Shown: positions 9,595 through 17,386 of the stretch, one piece after another | Layout: the number at the start of each line of letters is the position of its first letter | Position numbering within the stretch: position 1 is the stretch's first letter | Assembly: GCF_032823475.1 (NCBI RefSeq) | Contig: NZ_CP127915.1 | Coordinates: 1,178,001-1,242,000, forward strand | Source of the DNA: Acinetobacter sp. SAAs474 | Lineage (GTDB): Bacteria; Pseudomonadota; Gammaproteobacteria; Pseudomonadales; Moraxellaceae | Reading direction: 5' to 3' | DNA length: 64,000 nucleotides | Translations under genes and position numbers: made by a program | Notes under the pieces: generated by a model | Databases searched by the model: none | Told to the model about the DNA's origin: nothing | Seen by the model: the letters and a program-made list of their open reading frames with translations, nothing else

Positions 9595-9890
9595 TAGATC
9601 TAATTGAAACAGCAGATTATCTAATCGCGGACAAGGGATATGATTCTGAATATATCAGGAAGTCTGCTAGAAATCGAAAAATGATACCTATTATTCCATT
9701 AAGATCAAATAGTAAGAAATTCAATCTTGATTTTGATAAGTACTTATATTGCTTAAGACATTTAGTTGAGAATGCCTTTGCAAGATTAAAACACTTCCGT
9801 GCAATAGCAACTCGATTTGATAAACTCGCACGTAATTATCAGTCTATGATTTATATCGCCTGCATGTTCATTTGGTGTAAATCTAAATGA
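9384..9890 (+). CDS. IS5-family transposase, second frame (orfB, DDE catalytic part)
   Basis: This frame is open from 9360, and the first possible start is TTG 9384. It holds the DDE catalytic core: first Asp in WVFIDGSY, second Asp in LIADKGYDSE, and the Glu in LVENAFARLKHFRAIATR. The preceding in-frame residues KLRGSLDQEW match the expected junction with orfA, so the working transposase is most likely an orfA-orfB fusion made by -1 frameshifting at the T7 run. Such organisation is well known for the IS427 group. Independent translation from TTG would give a protein without a DNA-binding domain. Confidence 0.88.
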   Translation: MDQEWVFIDGSYIRAHQHASGARHGFERAIGQSRGGLTTKIHLATDANGLPIDFKITGGDVHDSQVAEHLIDLIETADYLIADKGYDSEYIRKSARNRKMIPIIPLRSNSKKFNLDFDKYLYCLRHLVENAFARLKHFRAIATRFDKLARNYQSMIYIACMFIWCKSK

Positions 9891-9900
9891 GGACACACCC
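9885..9900 (-). repeat. right terminal inverted repeat of the insertion sequence
   Basis: A 16 bp terminal repeat, the inverted partner of 9061-9076. It is followed by the TA target duplication at 9901-9902. Confidence 0.9.
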
Positions 9901-10028
9901 TAGTATTAAAATCAACTAAATATCGATACATCATATTGTATTACTTAATATATTAGCAATTTATCAACAGACAAAATGCATTAAAAATTTAAAATATAAT
10001 CTCATACCACATAAACTTGAGAAAAATT

Positions 10029-10601
10029 ATGAAAACAGTCGGTAATGATTTAGTGCGCCATCAATTACATAAAAATCGTAAATGGTATTTAATTTTAGGA
10101 ATCTTACTTATTGTATTTGGCATTATATTGTTTGCTTCATTGCCATTTGCCACGCTCTCGGTGATCTTTTTGTTTGGAATTTTAATGATGGTCGGTGGTG
10201 TATTGCATATGATCGCAGGCTTTAAAATATTTTCAGGTGGATACCGTTTTCTATGGCTATTATTTGGAATTTTATACTTTGTTGCTGGATATTATGCATT
10301 TAGTACACCGATTGAAACTGCGGTAGTACTGACCAGTCTGTTGGCAATTTTCCTGATTATTGCGGGTATCGTACGTATTTTTAATGCACTATTTTTTAGA
10401 GCAGTGCAAGGCTGGGGATGGACACTTTTTTCTGGTATTTTAACTTTACTCGCAGGAATCGTCATTTTACGTACACCTGATGCACCATTTTGGGTATTAG
10501 GATTATTTTTGGCAATGGATATTTTATTCCAAGGTATTAATTATTTATCTCTAGCATCTTATATCAAGCATGATGTACCGAAAAGTTCGGCCGATCAATA
10601 A
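10029..10601 (+). CDS. HdeD-like multi-pass membrane protein
   Basis: This 190-residue protein has about six hydrophobic helices in three pairs and a short polar tail. The repeated pattern with Gly-rich helices (GILLIVFGIILF, FGILMMVGG, LFGILYFVAGYY) matches the HdeD/DUF308 family, which in Escherichia coli is linked to acid resistance at high cell density. The ATG at 10029 is preferred because it has a TGAGAA ribosome site. A TTG four codons upstream is also open but lies inside that site. The gene follows the insertion sequence, which may have altered its upstream region. The substrate, if any, is unknown. Confidence 0.75.
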   Translation: MKTVGNDLVRHQLHKNRKWYLILGILLIVFGIILFASLPFATLSVIFLFGILMMVGGVLHMIAGFKIFSGGYRFLWLLFGILYFVAGYYAFSTPIETAVVLTSLLAIFLIIAGIVRIFNALFFRAVQGWGWTLFSGILTLLAGIVILRTPDAPFWVLGLFLAMDILFQGINYLSLASYIKHDVPKSSADQ

Positions 10602-10645
10602 CACTGAGTGATGATTGATATAACGCTATTTTGTATTCAATTGTT

Positions 10646-10671
10646 AAGCTGAAGTATCGAGACTTCAGCTT
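10646..10671 (+). terminator. hairpin after the HdeD-like gene
   Basis: A perfect 10 bp stem (AAGCTGAAGT / ACTTCAGCTT) with a 6-base loop lies 44 bases after the stop. The following sequence is T-rich but has no uninterrupted T run, so it may be a weak terminator or an mRNA-stabilising hairpin. Confidence 0.5.
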
Positions 10672-10862
10672 GATGGTTAAATTTCCATTGCTGATTAGAA
10701 TATCAATGGCTGTCATTTTAAATATGCCTGATAAGCTATTGTGAAATTGTCTGGTGATATCACTTTAGCATCTAACAATGCTTATGATCCTGTGAGGTAG
10801 ATAATGCGTTGTTGATGAGAACTACGTTAAACTAGATCACTGATCCAGTATGATGAGACATT

Positions 10863-12851
10863 ATGAGTTTAGCCAGCTTAATTGATGAATTAAATCCGCA
10901 ACAAAAACAAGCTGCCACAACAGCAGCAAAACATAGTTTGGTTTTGGCAGGTGCAGGTTGTGGTAAAACCAAAACTATTGTGGCACGAGCAGCATATTTA
11001 ATTGATCAAGGTGTTCCCGCACATCAAATTCAAATCTTAACTTTTACACGTCGTGCTGCGAGTGAAATTGTTGCACGTGTTGAATTGGCATTGGGTGAAC
11101 AAGCAAAGGGCTTAAGTGCTGCAACTTTTCATACTTTTTGTATGTCTCTTTTACGCCGAATTCCACATGCATTTGGTTTGGAACAATTTTCAATTATAGA
11201 TCGTGATGATCAATTAATGTTATTTCGCTTGATTCGTGGTAAAGATGATAAAAAAAATCCAAGTCAATTACCTAAACCTCAAGAATTATGTGACTTATAC
11301 TCGTTTGCCCGTAATACGCGTCAAAAGTTAAGTATCGCACTTGAAAAACAAATGCCTGAATATTTGGCAATGAAAGATGTCATTGCAACACTCATGCAAG
11401 AATATGAAACACGTAAGCGCATACGACAGTTTCTTGATTATGATGACATTTTGGCAATTGTTGCCCAAGGTTTGCAAGCATCAGACACATTGGTAGATTA
11501 TGTTGCTCAGCAATGTCAACATTTGCTCATCGATGAAATGCAAGATACCAATCCCTTACAATGGGCACTTTTAGAGCCATTAATTCAGCATATTCATTTA
11601 TTCTGTGTTGGTGATGATGCGCAATCCATTTATGGCTTTCGAGGCGCTGATTTCGAAAATATTCATCATTTTAAGCAGCGTGTTACAGATGCTAAAGTTT
11701 ATAAACTTGAAAAAAACTATCGTTCTACACAACATATTTTAGATTTGTCTAATTGGCTATTGGCACAAAGTGAAATTGCATATGATAAGACGCTGCAAAC
11801 AGATCGTGGTGATGGTCTTCAGCCCTGTATGCATATTTTTCCAAATGAATTTGATGAGGCCAAATGGATTGCGATCGATATCAAGGAACGGCATTATTTG
11901 CAAGCACGACCATGGCATGATCATATGGTGTTGGTTCGTTCTAGTTTTGCTGCACGACATATAGAGGCGGCATTGATTCAAGCTAATGTTCCCTATCGTT
12001 TTATTGGTGGATTAAAATTACTAGAAACTGCACATGTCAAAGATTTGATGAGTTTATTACGTGTAGTTGCTCATCCTTTAGATGATATCGCATGGATGCG
12101 TTTTTTGACATTGTGGGATGGTGTTGGCGATGTGGGAGCAAGTCGTTTAACACAGCAATTATTAATACAGCCAGAAATCGAGGTGATTACGGTAAAACTA
12201 ACAAAATTTGGCAAAATTCCGGCCACGATGATTGCATTAATGCAACAAATGTTTGCGTGTCGTCATCAGGTTGAGCAATGTGTTCAGTTAGCAATCGAAT
12301 CTTTATTACCTCAACTATCTGAAAATTATAAAAAAGACTGGTCTCGTCGCCAGCGAGATTTTGAGTTGGTACAGCAATTGGCGGCGAAACATGATCAATT
12401 ACATGAATTTTTGGAAGCCTATGTACTTGATCCTGTGTCTATTTCTGAAATTGAGCGTCAATCTGATCGGGATGTGGTGACGTTAATGACGATTCATTCG
12501 GCAAAAGGGACAGAACAAAAAGTGTGTTATGTTGCCAATGTGACACCAGGTCAATACCCACATCTACGTGCACAGGGCGATTTTGATGCAGTTGAAGAGG
12601 AGCGGCGTGTTTTATATGTTGCACTGACGCGTGCACAAAATGAACTTATTCTGACTAAGCAAAATTTAAGTTTTTGGGCGAAGCCAACGATTGATAGTCA
12701 GGGACGTACAGTTGAGCAATATTTTTTAAGTGATCTAAGTCAGCATTTATGTCGTATGGAAACACACTATAAAACTCGGCAGCAAACGGTTAAAAGTGCA
12801 TTGATTGAACGTCAGTCAATAAATTTAGATTTTGGTATAGATCTCGATTAA
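10863..12851 (+). CDS. UvrD/Rep-type superfamily 1 ATP-dependent DNA helicase
   Basis: This protein of 662 residues has the SF1A helicase motifs in order: Q motif LNPQQKQAA (10-18), Walker A AGAGCGKTKT (29-38), motif Ia ILTFTRRAA, motif II DEMQD at about 224-228, motif III GDDAQSIYGFRGA, motif IV NYRST, motif V TIHSAKGTE and motif VI YVALTRAQ. It should translocate 3' to 5' on single-stranded DNA and unwind duplexes in repair or replication restart. It is shorter than UvrD, with an atypical C-terminus that lacks the UvrD Tudor-like tail, so it is probably a Rep/UvrD paralogue. It appears to be monocistronic. Confidence 0.88.
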   Translation: MSLASLIDELNPQQKQAATTAAKHSLVLAGAGCGKTKTIVARAAYLIDQGVPAHQIQILTFTRRAASEIVARVELALGEQAKGLSAATFHTFCMSLLRRIPHAFGLEQFSIIDRDDQLMLFRLIRGKDDKKNPSQLPKPQELCDLYSFARNTRQKLSIALEKQMPEYLAMKDVIATLMQEYETRKRIRQFLDYDDILAIVAQGLQASDTLVDYVAQQCQHLLIDEMQDTNPLQWALLEPLIQHIHLFCVGDDAQSIYGFRGADFENIHHFKQRVTDAKVYKLEKNYRSTQHILDLSNWLLAQSEIAYDKTLQTDRGDGLQPCMHIFPNEFDEAKWIAIDIKERHYLQARPWHDHMVLVRSSFAARHIEAALIQANVPYRFIGGLKLLETAHVKDLMSLLRVVAHPLDDIAWMRFLTLWDGVGDVGASRLTQQLLIQPEIEVITVKLTKFGKIPATMIALMQQMFACRHQVEQCVQLAIESLLPQLSENYKKDWSRRQRDFELVQQLAAKHDQLHEFLEAYVLDPVSISEIERQSDRDVVTLMTIHSAKGTEQKVCYVANVTPGQYPHLRAQGDFDAVEEERRVLYVALTRAQNELILTKQNLSFWAKPTIDSQGRTVEQYFLSDLSQHLCRMETHYKTRQQTVKSALIERQSINLDFGIDLD

Positions 12852-12944
12852 ACTATAGCAATAGCTCGTATATATACGAGTAAAGTTCAAAAAGTAGAGT
12901 AGACGAATGCTTTTTGATGTTTTTGTCTATTTTAAGGTTATTTC

Positions 12945-13196
12945 ATGAATATTTTAGTCCGTAACTTAGAGCGTTCAGTTAGCAAAGAAGAACTAGCTGC
13001 ACTTTTTCAGCCTTTTGGTACGGTTGCATCAGCAACGGTGATCATGGATGCCACAACAGGAAAATCAAAAGGTTTTGGTTTTGTGGAAATGCCCAATGCT
13101 CGTGAAGCGATTAAAGCAATTAAAGCATTGAATACCTTGAAAGTTAAAGGTATGGGCATTCGTGTAAAAGCTGCTGAAGATAAGCCTAAAGCATAA
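12945..13196 (+). CDS. small RRM-type RNA-binding protein
   Basis: This 83-residue protein consists of one RNA recognition motif. RNP2 is NILVRNL (2-8) and RNP1 is KGFGFVEM (42-49), with aromatic residues in the RNA-contacting positions, and a short basic C-terminal end. Stand-alone RRM proteins of this size occur in many bacteria, including cyanobacterial Rbp proteins and Pseudomonas homologues, and may act in mRNA metabolism or cold adaptation. A long AT-rich leader lies upstream. It is terminated by its own hairpin. Confidence 0.85.
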   Translation: MNILVRNLERSVSKEELAALFQPFGTVASATVIMDATTGKSKGFGFVEMPNAREAIKAIKALNTLKVKGMGIRVKAAEDKPKA

Positions 13197-13201
13197 TATT
13201 G

Positions 13202-13222
13202 AGGAGCATAAGTGCTCCTTTT
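13202..13222 (+). terminator. rho-independent terminator of the RRM gene
   Basis: A 7 bp stem (AGGAGCA / TGCTCCT) with a TAAG loop is followed by a short T run. It lies directly after the RRM gene stop. Confidence 0.7.
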
Positions 13223-13389
13223 AAATCCAATATCGTGAATATGCAGCTTGCCCGTCGATTCTTTGCAATTGATATGAGCTAGAGTATGCCTATTTGATAT
13301 TACTTACAGGCTATTTATAATGATGTATTTAGGCCTAGAATAGATGCCCGAGAATATTGTCATTATTGATTGAATTGAGGAAATTATAC

Positions 13390-13893
13390 ATGTCACGTGT
13401 TGCTCGCTTCCACGCTGATCGTACCAACCAAAAACTGTATTTTGCACGTTTATCTTGTCAGCAGGCAGAGCAAACTGAACATGTACAACACGCACAGGCA
13501 CATCGTGAAGCTGCGGTATTTCACTTGCATGGTGCTGTATTGGCTTTTTTACAAGAACTGGTGCGTTACTATCGTTTAAATGATGCATCACCTACATTTG
13601 CCTCGATTGAAACATTAATGGCCGACAAAGGACAAGTTTCACCAGAAGTTGTTGTTTTACAACAATTGATGCAAAATGGTTTTATCGGTGAGCTTAAGCG
13701 TGCATATCGTATGTGTCAATATACACCAGAACCAAATGCACCAGAGCCAGAGAGTGAAACTTCATCACAGTTGATTATCAAAGTTACACAAACAACGCAA
13801 ATGTGGTTGCCAGATACGCAGATTTTACGTGAATGGCATGAAAAATTGACGCAACTTATTGATGGATTTAGGAACGAAATGGTGGAGTTTTAG
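13390..13893 (+). CDS. conserved protein of unknown function, pseudomonad/Moraxellaceae type
   Basis: This soluble protein of 167 residues is mostly helical. It opens with SRVARFHADRTNQKLYFARL, then an Ala/Glu-rich helix and HLHGAVLAFLQELVRYYRL. This resembles a conserved uncharacterised family in Pseudomonas whose members start with a similar TNQKIYFA segment. The start is ATG 13390, with GAGG ten bases upstream; a longer in-frame extension back to 13357 lacks a ribosome site. A linker rich in Pro and Glu (about 119-131) separates N- and C-terminal helical parts. The downstream unknown gene at 14000 may share its transcript. No function is proposed. Confidence 0.7.
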   Translation: MSRVARFHADRTNQKLYFARLSCQQAEQTEHVQHAQAHREAAVFHLHGAVLAFLQELVRYYRLNDASPTFASIETLMADKGQVSPEVVVLQQLMQNGFIGELKRAYRMCQYTPEPNAPEPESETSSQLIIKVTQTTQMWLPDTQILREWHEKLTQLIDGFRNEMVEF

Positions 13894-13999
13894 GAAACAA
13901 TCATGAGGGCTTGAAATAATTTTTTTCAACCTTATATATTAAATCCTAAGCAATGCAAAGTGCAGGTGCCTTTGCCACCATGTTTAGCATGGAGAATTT

Positions 14000-14278
14000 A
14001 TGTCGATTGAACAGTTAAAAGAATTATTTGGTAATCAAGAAGCCGTCTTGGAGTTGGTGCAGCTAGAAGATGGTGAGCTTGCTTTACGTAATGCGGGCTC
14101 TGAAAATGAGCCATTGGTTAAAATCCAGTTTAATGAAGAAGTGAGAACTTTACTGGGTGATAATACTGCTGTTGTTGCACAAAATATGATTCAGGCAGCA
14201 CTAATTGGTCTATTGGAAAAACAAGTCAATGAGTGGCAAGCAACCGTTGTGGATGAAAAACCTCAATTCATGAGTTGA
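14000..14278 (+). CDS. small conserved acidic protein of unknown function
   Basis: This 92-residue, strongly acidic protein has an alpha/beta pattern and no signal peptide or membrane segment. GGAGA lies six bases upstream of the start. It follows the preceding unknown gene by 106 bp with no obvious terminator between them, so the two could be co-transcribed. I recognise no motif. The even residue composition and good ribosome site support a real gene. Confidence 0.6.
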   Translation: MSIEQLKELFGNQEAVLELVQLEDGELALRNAGSENEPLVKIQFNEEVRTLLGDNTAVVAQNMIQAALIGLLEKQVNEWQATVVDEKPQFMS

Positions 14279-14423
14279 TATTCTCATCTATCGATAGCTT
14301 TAACTTGACGATATCTTTGGGTTATGAATGGGGCAACATGATCATAGATCATATCGCCCTATATACTACGGATTTGGTTTTAGGTTGCTCAGTATGATGC
14401 TGCATCAAATTTTGCGGTCATGT

Positions 14424-16142
14424 TTAATGGGTCGGAGATTGATGATGTGCAATTTGAATTTGATTTAAAATATGATTACTCATATTTTTAGCCATTTCCT
14501 CTTTAGCATAATAGACCGTACCGACATTTTCACGACCAATCACTTCCGCTTCTTCTTTGCTTTCTGCACAGACTAAAACTTGAATTGCTGGATTTAACGT
14601 CTTCGCAATATCAACAATTTTATGAATATCGAGTATATCCATTGGAGAAAGTACTAATAGTCTGGCATGTTGAATATGCGCCTGTATCAGTACGCCAGCT
14701 TCGGTGGCAATACCCGAAACAGCAGCAATGTTTTTTTCACGTAATCGTTCTACAATTTCACGATTTTCTTCCGCAATGACGACTTTAATGCCATCTTGCA
14801 TTAAGGTGTGTGTAATGCGGCGCCCAACTTCCCCATAGCCGATCATCACAACTTGATCACGGAGATAATCTTGGGAAACCTCATCGGGTAGCATTGCCAG
14901 AGGATCTCCATTTCGTTCCAGTAAGCGTGCTAAAGCGGAGTCTTCTCGTATCCATTTCTGGATTGGTTCGATGGCAGAAAATACAAATGAGTTTAACGTA
15001 ATTGAAATTAATGCACCTGCTAGAATTAAGTTCTGTCCATCAATTGAAAGTAATCCTAGTGATACACCAAGGGCTGCTAAAATAAATGAAAACTCACCTA
15101 TTTGTGCCAACGAGGCCCCTACAGTCAATGCTGTATTCAGTGGATAGCGGAAAAATAATACCAACGCCATTGCTGCAATCGTTTTACCAATCATGATAAT
15201 AGCAACGACGACTAAGACATGTAATGGCTGTTCAAAGATGATCCGCGGATCAAACAGCATACCGACAGCAACAAAAAATAAAATTGAGAAAATTTCACGT
15301 AATGGTAAGGTTTCTTCTTCTGCACGATGACTAAAGTCTGATTCTTTAACCACCATTCCTGCAAAGAATGCACCTAAGGCCATAGAAACGCCAAATACTT
15401 TATAGGCACCGAATGCAATCGAAACTGCTGCAGCAACCACCGCCAAAGTAAATAATTCACGAGAGCCTAAACGCACCACAATTTTTAAGATAAAGGGCAC
15501 AATACGCTTACCAAAAATCAGCATAAAGGCAATAAAGCCAGCAACTTTAAGTAAGGTAATCGCCAGTGTCATCCAAACATTTTCATCGGCTGAACTCCCT
15601 TCCAGTACTTGACCACCAAGTAATACGGCTGTTGCAGGTAATAATACCAGCGCCAATACCATGACCAGATCTTCAACTAAAAGCCAGCCTACAGCAATTT
15701 TACCATTAACGGAATTAAGTAAACCGCGATCGCCAAGTGCCTTGAGTAAAACGACTGTACTTGCACAAGATAAGCTTAAACCGAAGATCAATGCGGAACC
15801 AAAATTCCATCCCCATAGCATTGACACACCGATACCGAGTAAGGTAGCAACGGCAATTTGTAAAATAGCACCAGGTAAGGCAATACGACGAACCTGCATT
15901 AAGTCACTGAGTGAAAAATGCATCCCGACGCCAAACATTAAAAACATCACACCCAATTCGGCTAGCTGATTGGCGAGATGAGTATCACCAACCACACCTG
16001 GTGTATGAGGGCTAATGATGACACCTGCGATGAGATAGCCAATCAGCGGAGGAAGTTTTAAACGTGCGGCAATATAACCAAAAAAAAGCGCTAAGCCAAA
16101 GCCTGCAGCGAGTAATATTATGAGTTCTACATCATGCGGCAC
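14424..16142 (-). CDS. ybaL: YbaL-type monovalent cation:proton antiporter (CPA2 family)
   Basis: This protein of 572 residues has 12-13 hydrophobic helices (about 1-385) forming a Kef/CPA2 exchanger core, with the family motif LPPLIGYLIAGVIISPHTPG near the N-terminus and VGWLLVEDLVMV near 150-161. A cytoplasmic TrkA-N (RCK) nucleotide-binding domain at about 415-535 starts with VVMIGYGEVGRRI, a Gly-rich dinucleotide-binding loop. Similarity along the whole length is closest to Escherichia coli YbaL rather than KefB or KefC. Its probable role is K+ or Na+/H+ exchange controlled by nucleotide binding. It is a monocistronic gene. Confidence 0.88.
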   Translation of the reverse strand: MPHDVELIILLAAGFGLALFFGYIAARLKLPPLIGYLIAGVIISPHTPGVVGDTHLANQLAELGVMFLMFGVGMHFSLSDLMQVRRIALPGAILQIAVATLLGIGVSMLWGWNFGSALIFGLSLSCASTVVLLKALGDRGLLNSVNGKIAVGWLLVEDLVMVLALVLLPATAVLLGGQVLEGSSADENVWMTLAITLLKVAGFIAFMLIFGKRIVPFILKIVVRLGSRELFTLAVVAAAVSIAFGAYKVFGVSMALGAFFAGMVVKESDFSHRAEEETLPLREIFSILFFVAVGMLFDPRIIFEQPLHVLVVVAIIMIGKTIAAMALVLFFRYPLNTALTVGASLAQIGEFSFILAALGVSLGLLSIDGQNLILAGALISITLNSFVFSAIEPIQKWIREDSALARLLERNGDPLAMLPDEVSQDYLRDQVVMIGYGEVGRRITHTLMQDGIKVVIAEENREIVERLREKNIAAVSGIATEAGVLIQAHIQHARLLVLSPMDILDIHKIVDIAKTLNPAIQVLVCAESKEEAEVIGRENVGTVYYAKEEMAKNMSNHILNQIQIAHHQSPTH

Positions 16143-16248
16143 TAAAAACTCCTAAAAAATAAAAAAATCAGTAAAAAGTAAAAATGTATCATATCTGTTG
16201 CATGCTACTTGATGCTGCTGTAGCAGCATGGATGGTGATGCGAATATG

Positions 16249-16344
16249 TCAATACAGCTCTAAACGTTGTCGTAAGCCATCTGTGCATGCTGCTGTTATA
16301 GCAAAAAATATACCAGTCATCGCAAGCAGGTATTGCTGGGTCAT
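16249..16344 (-). CDS. possible 31-residue small protein
   Basis: The ORF starts MTQQYLLAMTGIFFAITAAC and continues with a polar, basic tail ending RLELY. The pattern of a hydrophobic N-terminal helix ending at Ala-Ala-Cys and then charged residues resembles a small membrane protein or lipoprotein. GGA lies five bases upstream of the ATG. It sits in an otherwise empty region upstream of ybaL on the same strand. A 31-codon ORF can easily be chance, so this is only a candidate. Confidence 0.2.
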   Translation of the reverse strand: MTQQYLLAMTGIFFAITAACTDGLRQRLELY

Positions 16345-16769
16345 AGTGATCCATCTTGATATTGATGATGAATGCAATACAAATATCGGTGATGGTTTTT
16401 CGTTGATTGATCTTTATGGGTATGTTGCAACCAAGCTGCTATTAAGTAGTATGGTTGCTATTTAGTGCTGTACAGTCATGCTTTATTATCAAAAAAGTGT
16501 GATAAAAATAAATCCATAGCATGAGATCAATCATATCGTTACATGGTTAGACTTCGCAGCTTATTTAAGGCTGATCATAACCTCACAGATTATATCCGAA
16601 TCATTTTAAATGCTGATGAAGATGAAGTGCTTTACTGTATGAATCGCACATAGCCTAGCGTAAATTTTGCAATTTATACGATTAGTGTGCATTCAATCAC
16701 GTTAATCTAGATTTGGCATTCTGCTATGAGTCTGGTGTGAAATTTTAACAAGGAGTATAAAAAAAATGC

Positions 16770-16801
16770 AAAAAAAAACGACCTTTTGGGCCGTTTTTTT
16801 T
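16770..16801 (-). terminator. rho-independent terminator of rpmB-rpmG
   Basis: A hairpin of A8-CGaCC / GGgCCG-T8 type, with one internal mismatch and a short T/G loop, lies 14 bases after the rpmG stop. T runs on both strands make it potentially bidirectional. Confidence 0.85.
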
Positions 16802-16814
16802 AAAAAAACTAAAA

Positions 16815-16970
16815 TTATTTGATTTTAGCTTCTTTAAAGATCACGTGTTGACGGATTTTTGGATCAAATTTTTTGATTTCCATTTTTTCCGGCATAGTAC
16901 GTTTGTTCTTAGTAGTGGTATAGAAATAACCTGTACCAGCTGAAGAAACTAAGCGAATCTTATCACGCAT
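16815..16970 (-). CDS. rpmG: 50S ribosomal protein L33
   Basis: This 51-residue basic protein starts [20 protein letters not shown], contains [17 protein letters not shown], and ends in KEAKIK: the L33 sequence of the Cys-free proteobacterial type. It lacks the zinc-binding Cys pairs of C+ paralogues. It lies 16 bp downstream of rpmB on the same strand, the standard rpmBG operon. AGGA occurs upstream of the ATG. It is part of the large ribosomal subunit near the E site. Confidence 0.96.
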
Positions 16971-16986
16971 TGTCCTGACTCCTTAC

Positions 16987-17223
16987 TTAGATCTTTTGAC
17001 CTTGAGCACGAAGATCTGCAACAACCTTTTCGATACCCAATTTGTCAATAATACGCATACCTTTAGTTGTTAAACGAAGACGTACGAAACGTTTTTCGCT
17101 TTCTAACCAAAAGCGGTGGTTGTGCAGGTTCGGCTCGAACCGGCGCTTAGTTTTGTTGTTGGCGTGTGAGACGTTGTTACCAACGACTGGACGCTTGCCG
17201 GTAACTTGGCAAACCTTAGACAT
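16987..17223 (-). CDS. rpmB: 50S ribosomal protein L28
   Basis: This protein of 78 residues matches L28: [28 protein letters not shown] at the N-terminus, then [19 protein letters not shown] and a C-terminal helix. It is a basic protein of the large ribosomal subunit. A good ribosome site (GGAG) precedes the ATG. It is the first gene of the rpmB-rpmG operon. A consensus-like promoter lies about 80 bases upstream. Confidence 0.97.
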   Translation of the reverse strand: MSKVCQVTGKRPVVGNNVSHANNKTKRRFEPNLHNHRFWLESEKRFVRLRLTTKGMRIIDKLGIEKVVADLRAQGQKI

Positions 17224-17302
17224 GGTGTAACTCCATTGATTTAGCCAACAGCAAATCTGTATGGCCAGTCAAAATAAACGGATGAATTCATTCAAGGGGC
17301 GT

Positions 17303-17331
17303 TTTATATCAAAAATACGCTTAAAAGACAA
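17303..17331 (-). promoter_or_regulatory. candidate sigma-70 promoter for rpmB-rpmG
   Basis: On the - strand, TTGTCT and TATAAA are separated by exactly 17 bases, 4/6 and 5/6 matches to the -35 and -10 consensus. The -10 box ends about 80 bases before the rpmB start. Promoter-like spacing and position support it; it is untested. Confidence 0.55.
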
Positions 17332-17386
17332 GCGATTTTGTATAAAATCGGGCATGTGCCAGTGTGATAGCTCATGCCTTGATCAG

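Larger units (their letters stand above)
9061..9900 (+). mobile_element. IS5-family (IS427-group) insertion sequence, 840 bp
   Basis: Both ends can be read. The left end starts GGGCGTGTCCTCATTT and the right end is its complement starting GGGTGTGTCCTCATTT, 16 bp with one mismatch. The element is flanked on each side by TA (9059-9060 and 9901-9902), the target duplication typical of the IS427 group. It carries one transposase spread over two overlapping frames. Size, ends and target preference all fit. The coding frames look intact, so the copy may be active. It sits between the topA terminator and an HdeD-like gene and disrupts no recognisable gene. Confidence 0.93.
16143..16814. other. 672 bp region without a convincing gene
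   Basis: The region lies between the ybaL start and rpmG. It holds an 8 bp inverted repeat with a 2-base spacer (ATGCTGCT / AGCAGCAT, 16212-16229), a possible small - strand ORF (16249-16344) and the rpmG terminator at the right end. A 93-codon + strand ORF (16184-16465) overlaps the inverted repeat. It has no ribosome site and unnatural composition, and I do not accept it. Confidence 0.4.

Noticed and set aside
16184..16465. 93-codon + strand ORF upstream of ybaL
   Set aside because: No ribosome site, an unusual Cys/Met-rich start over an inverted repeat, and no domain.
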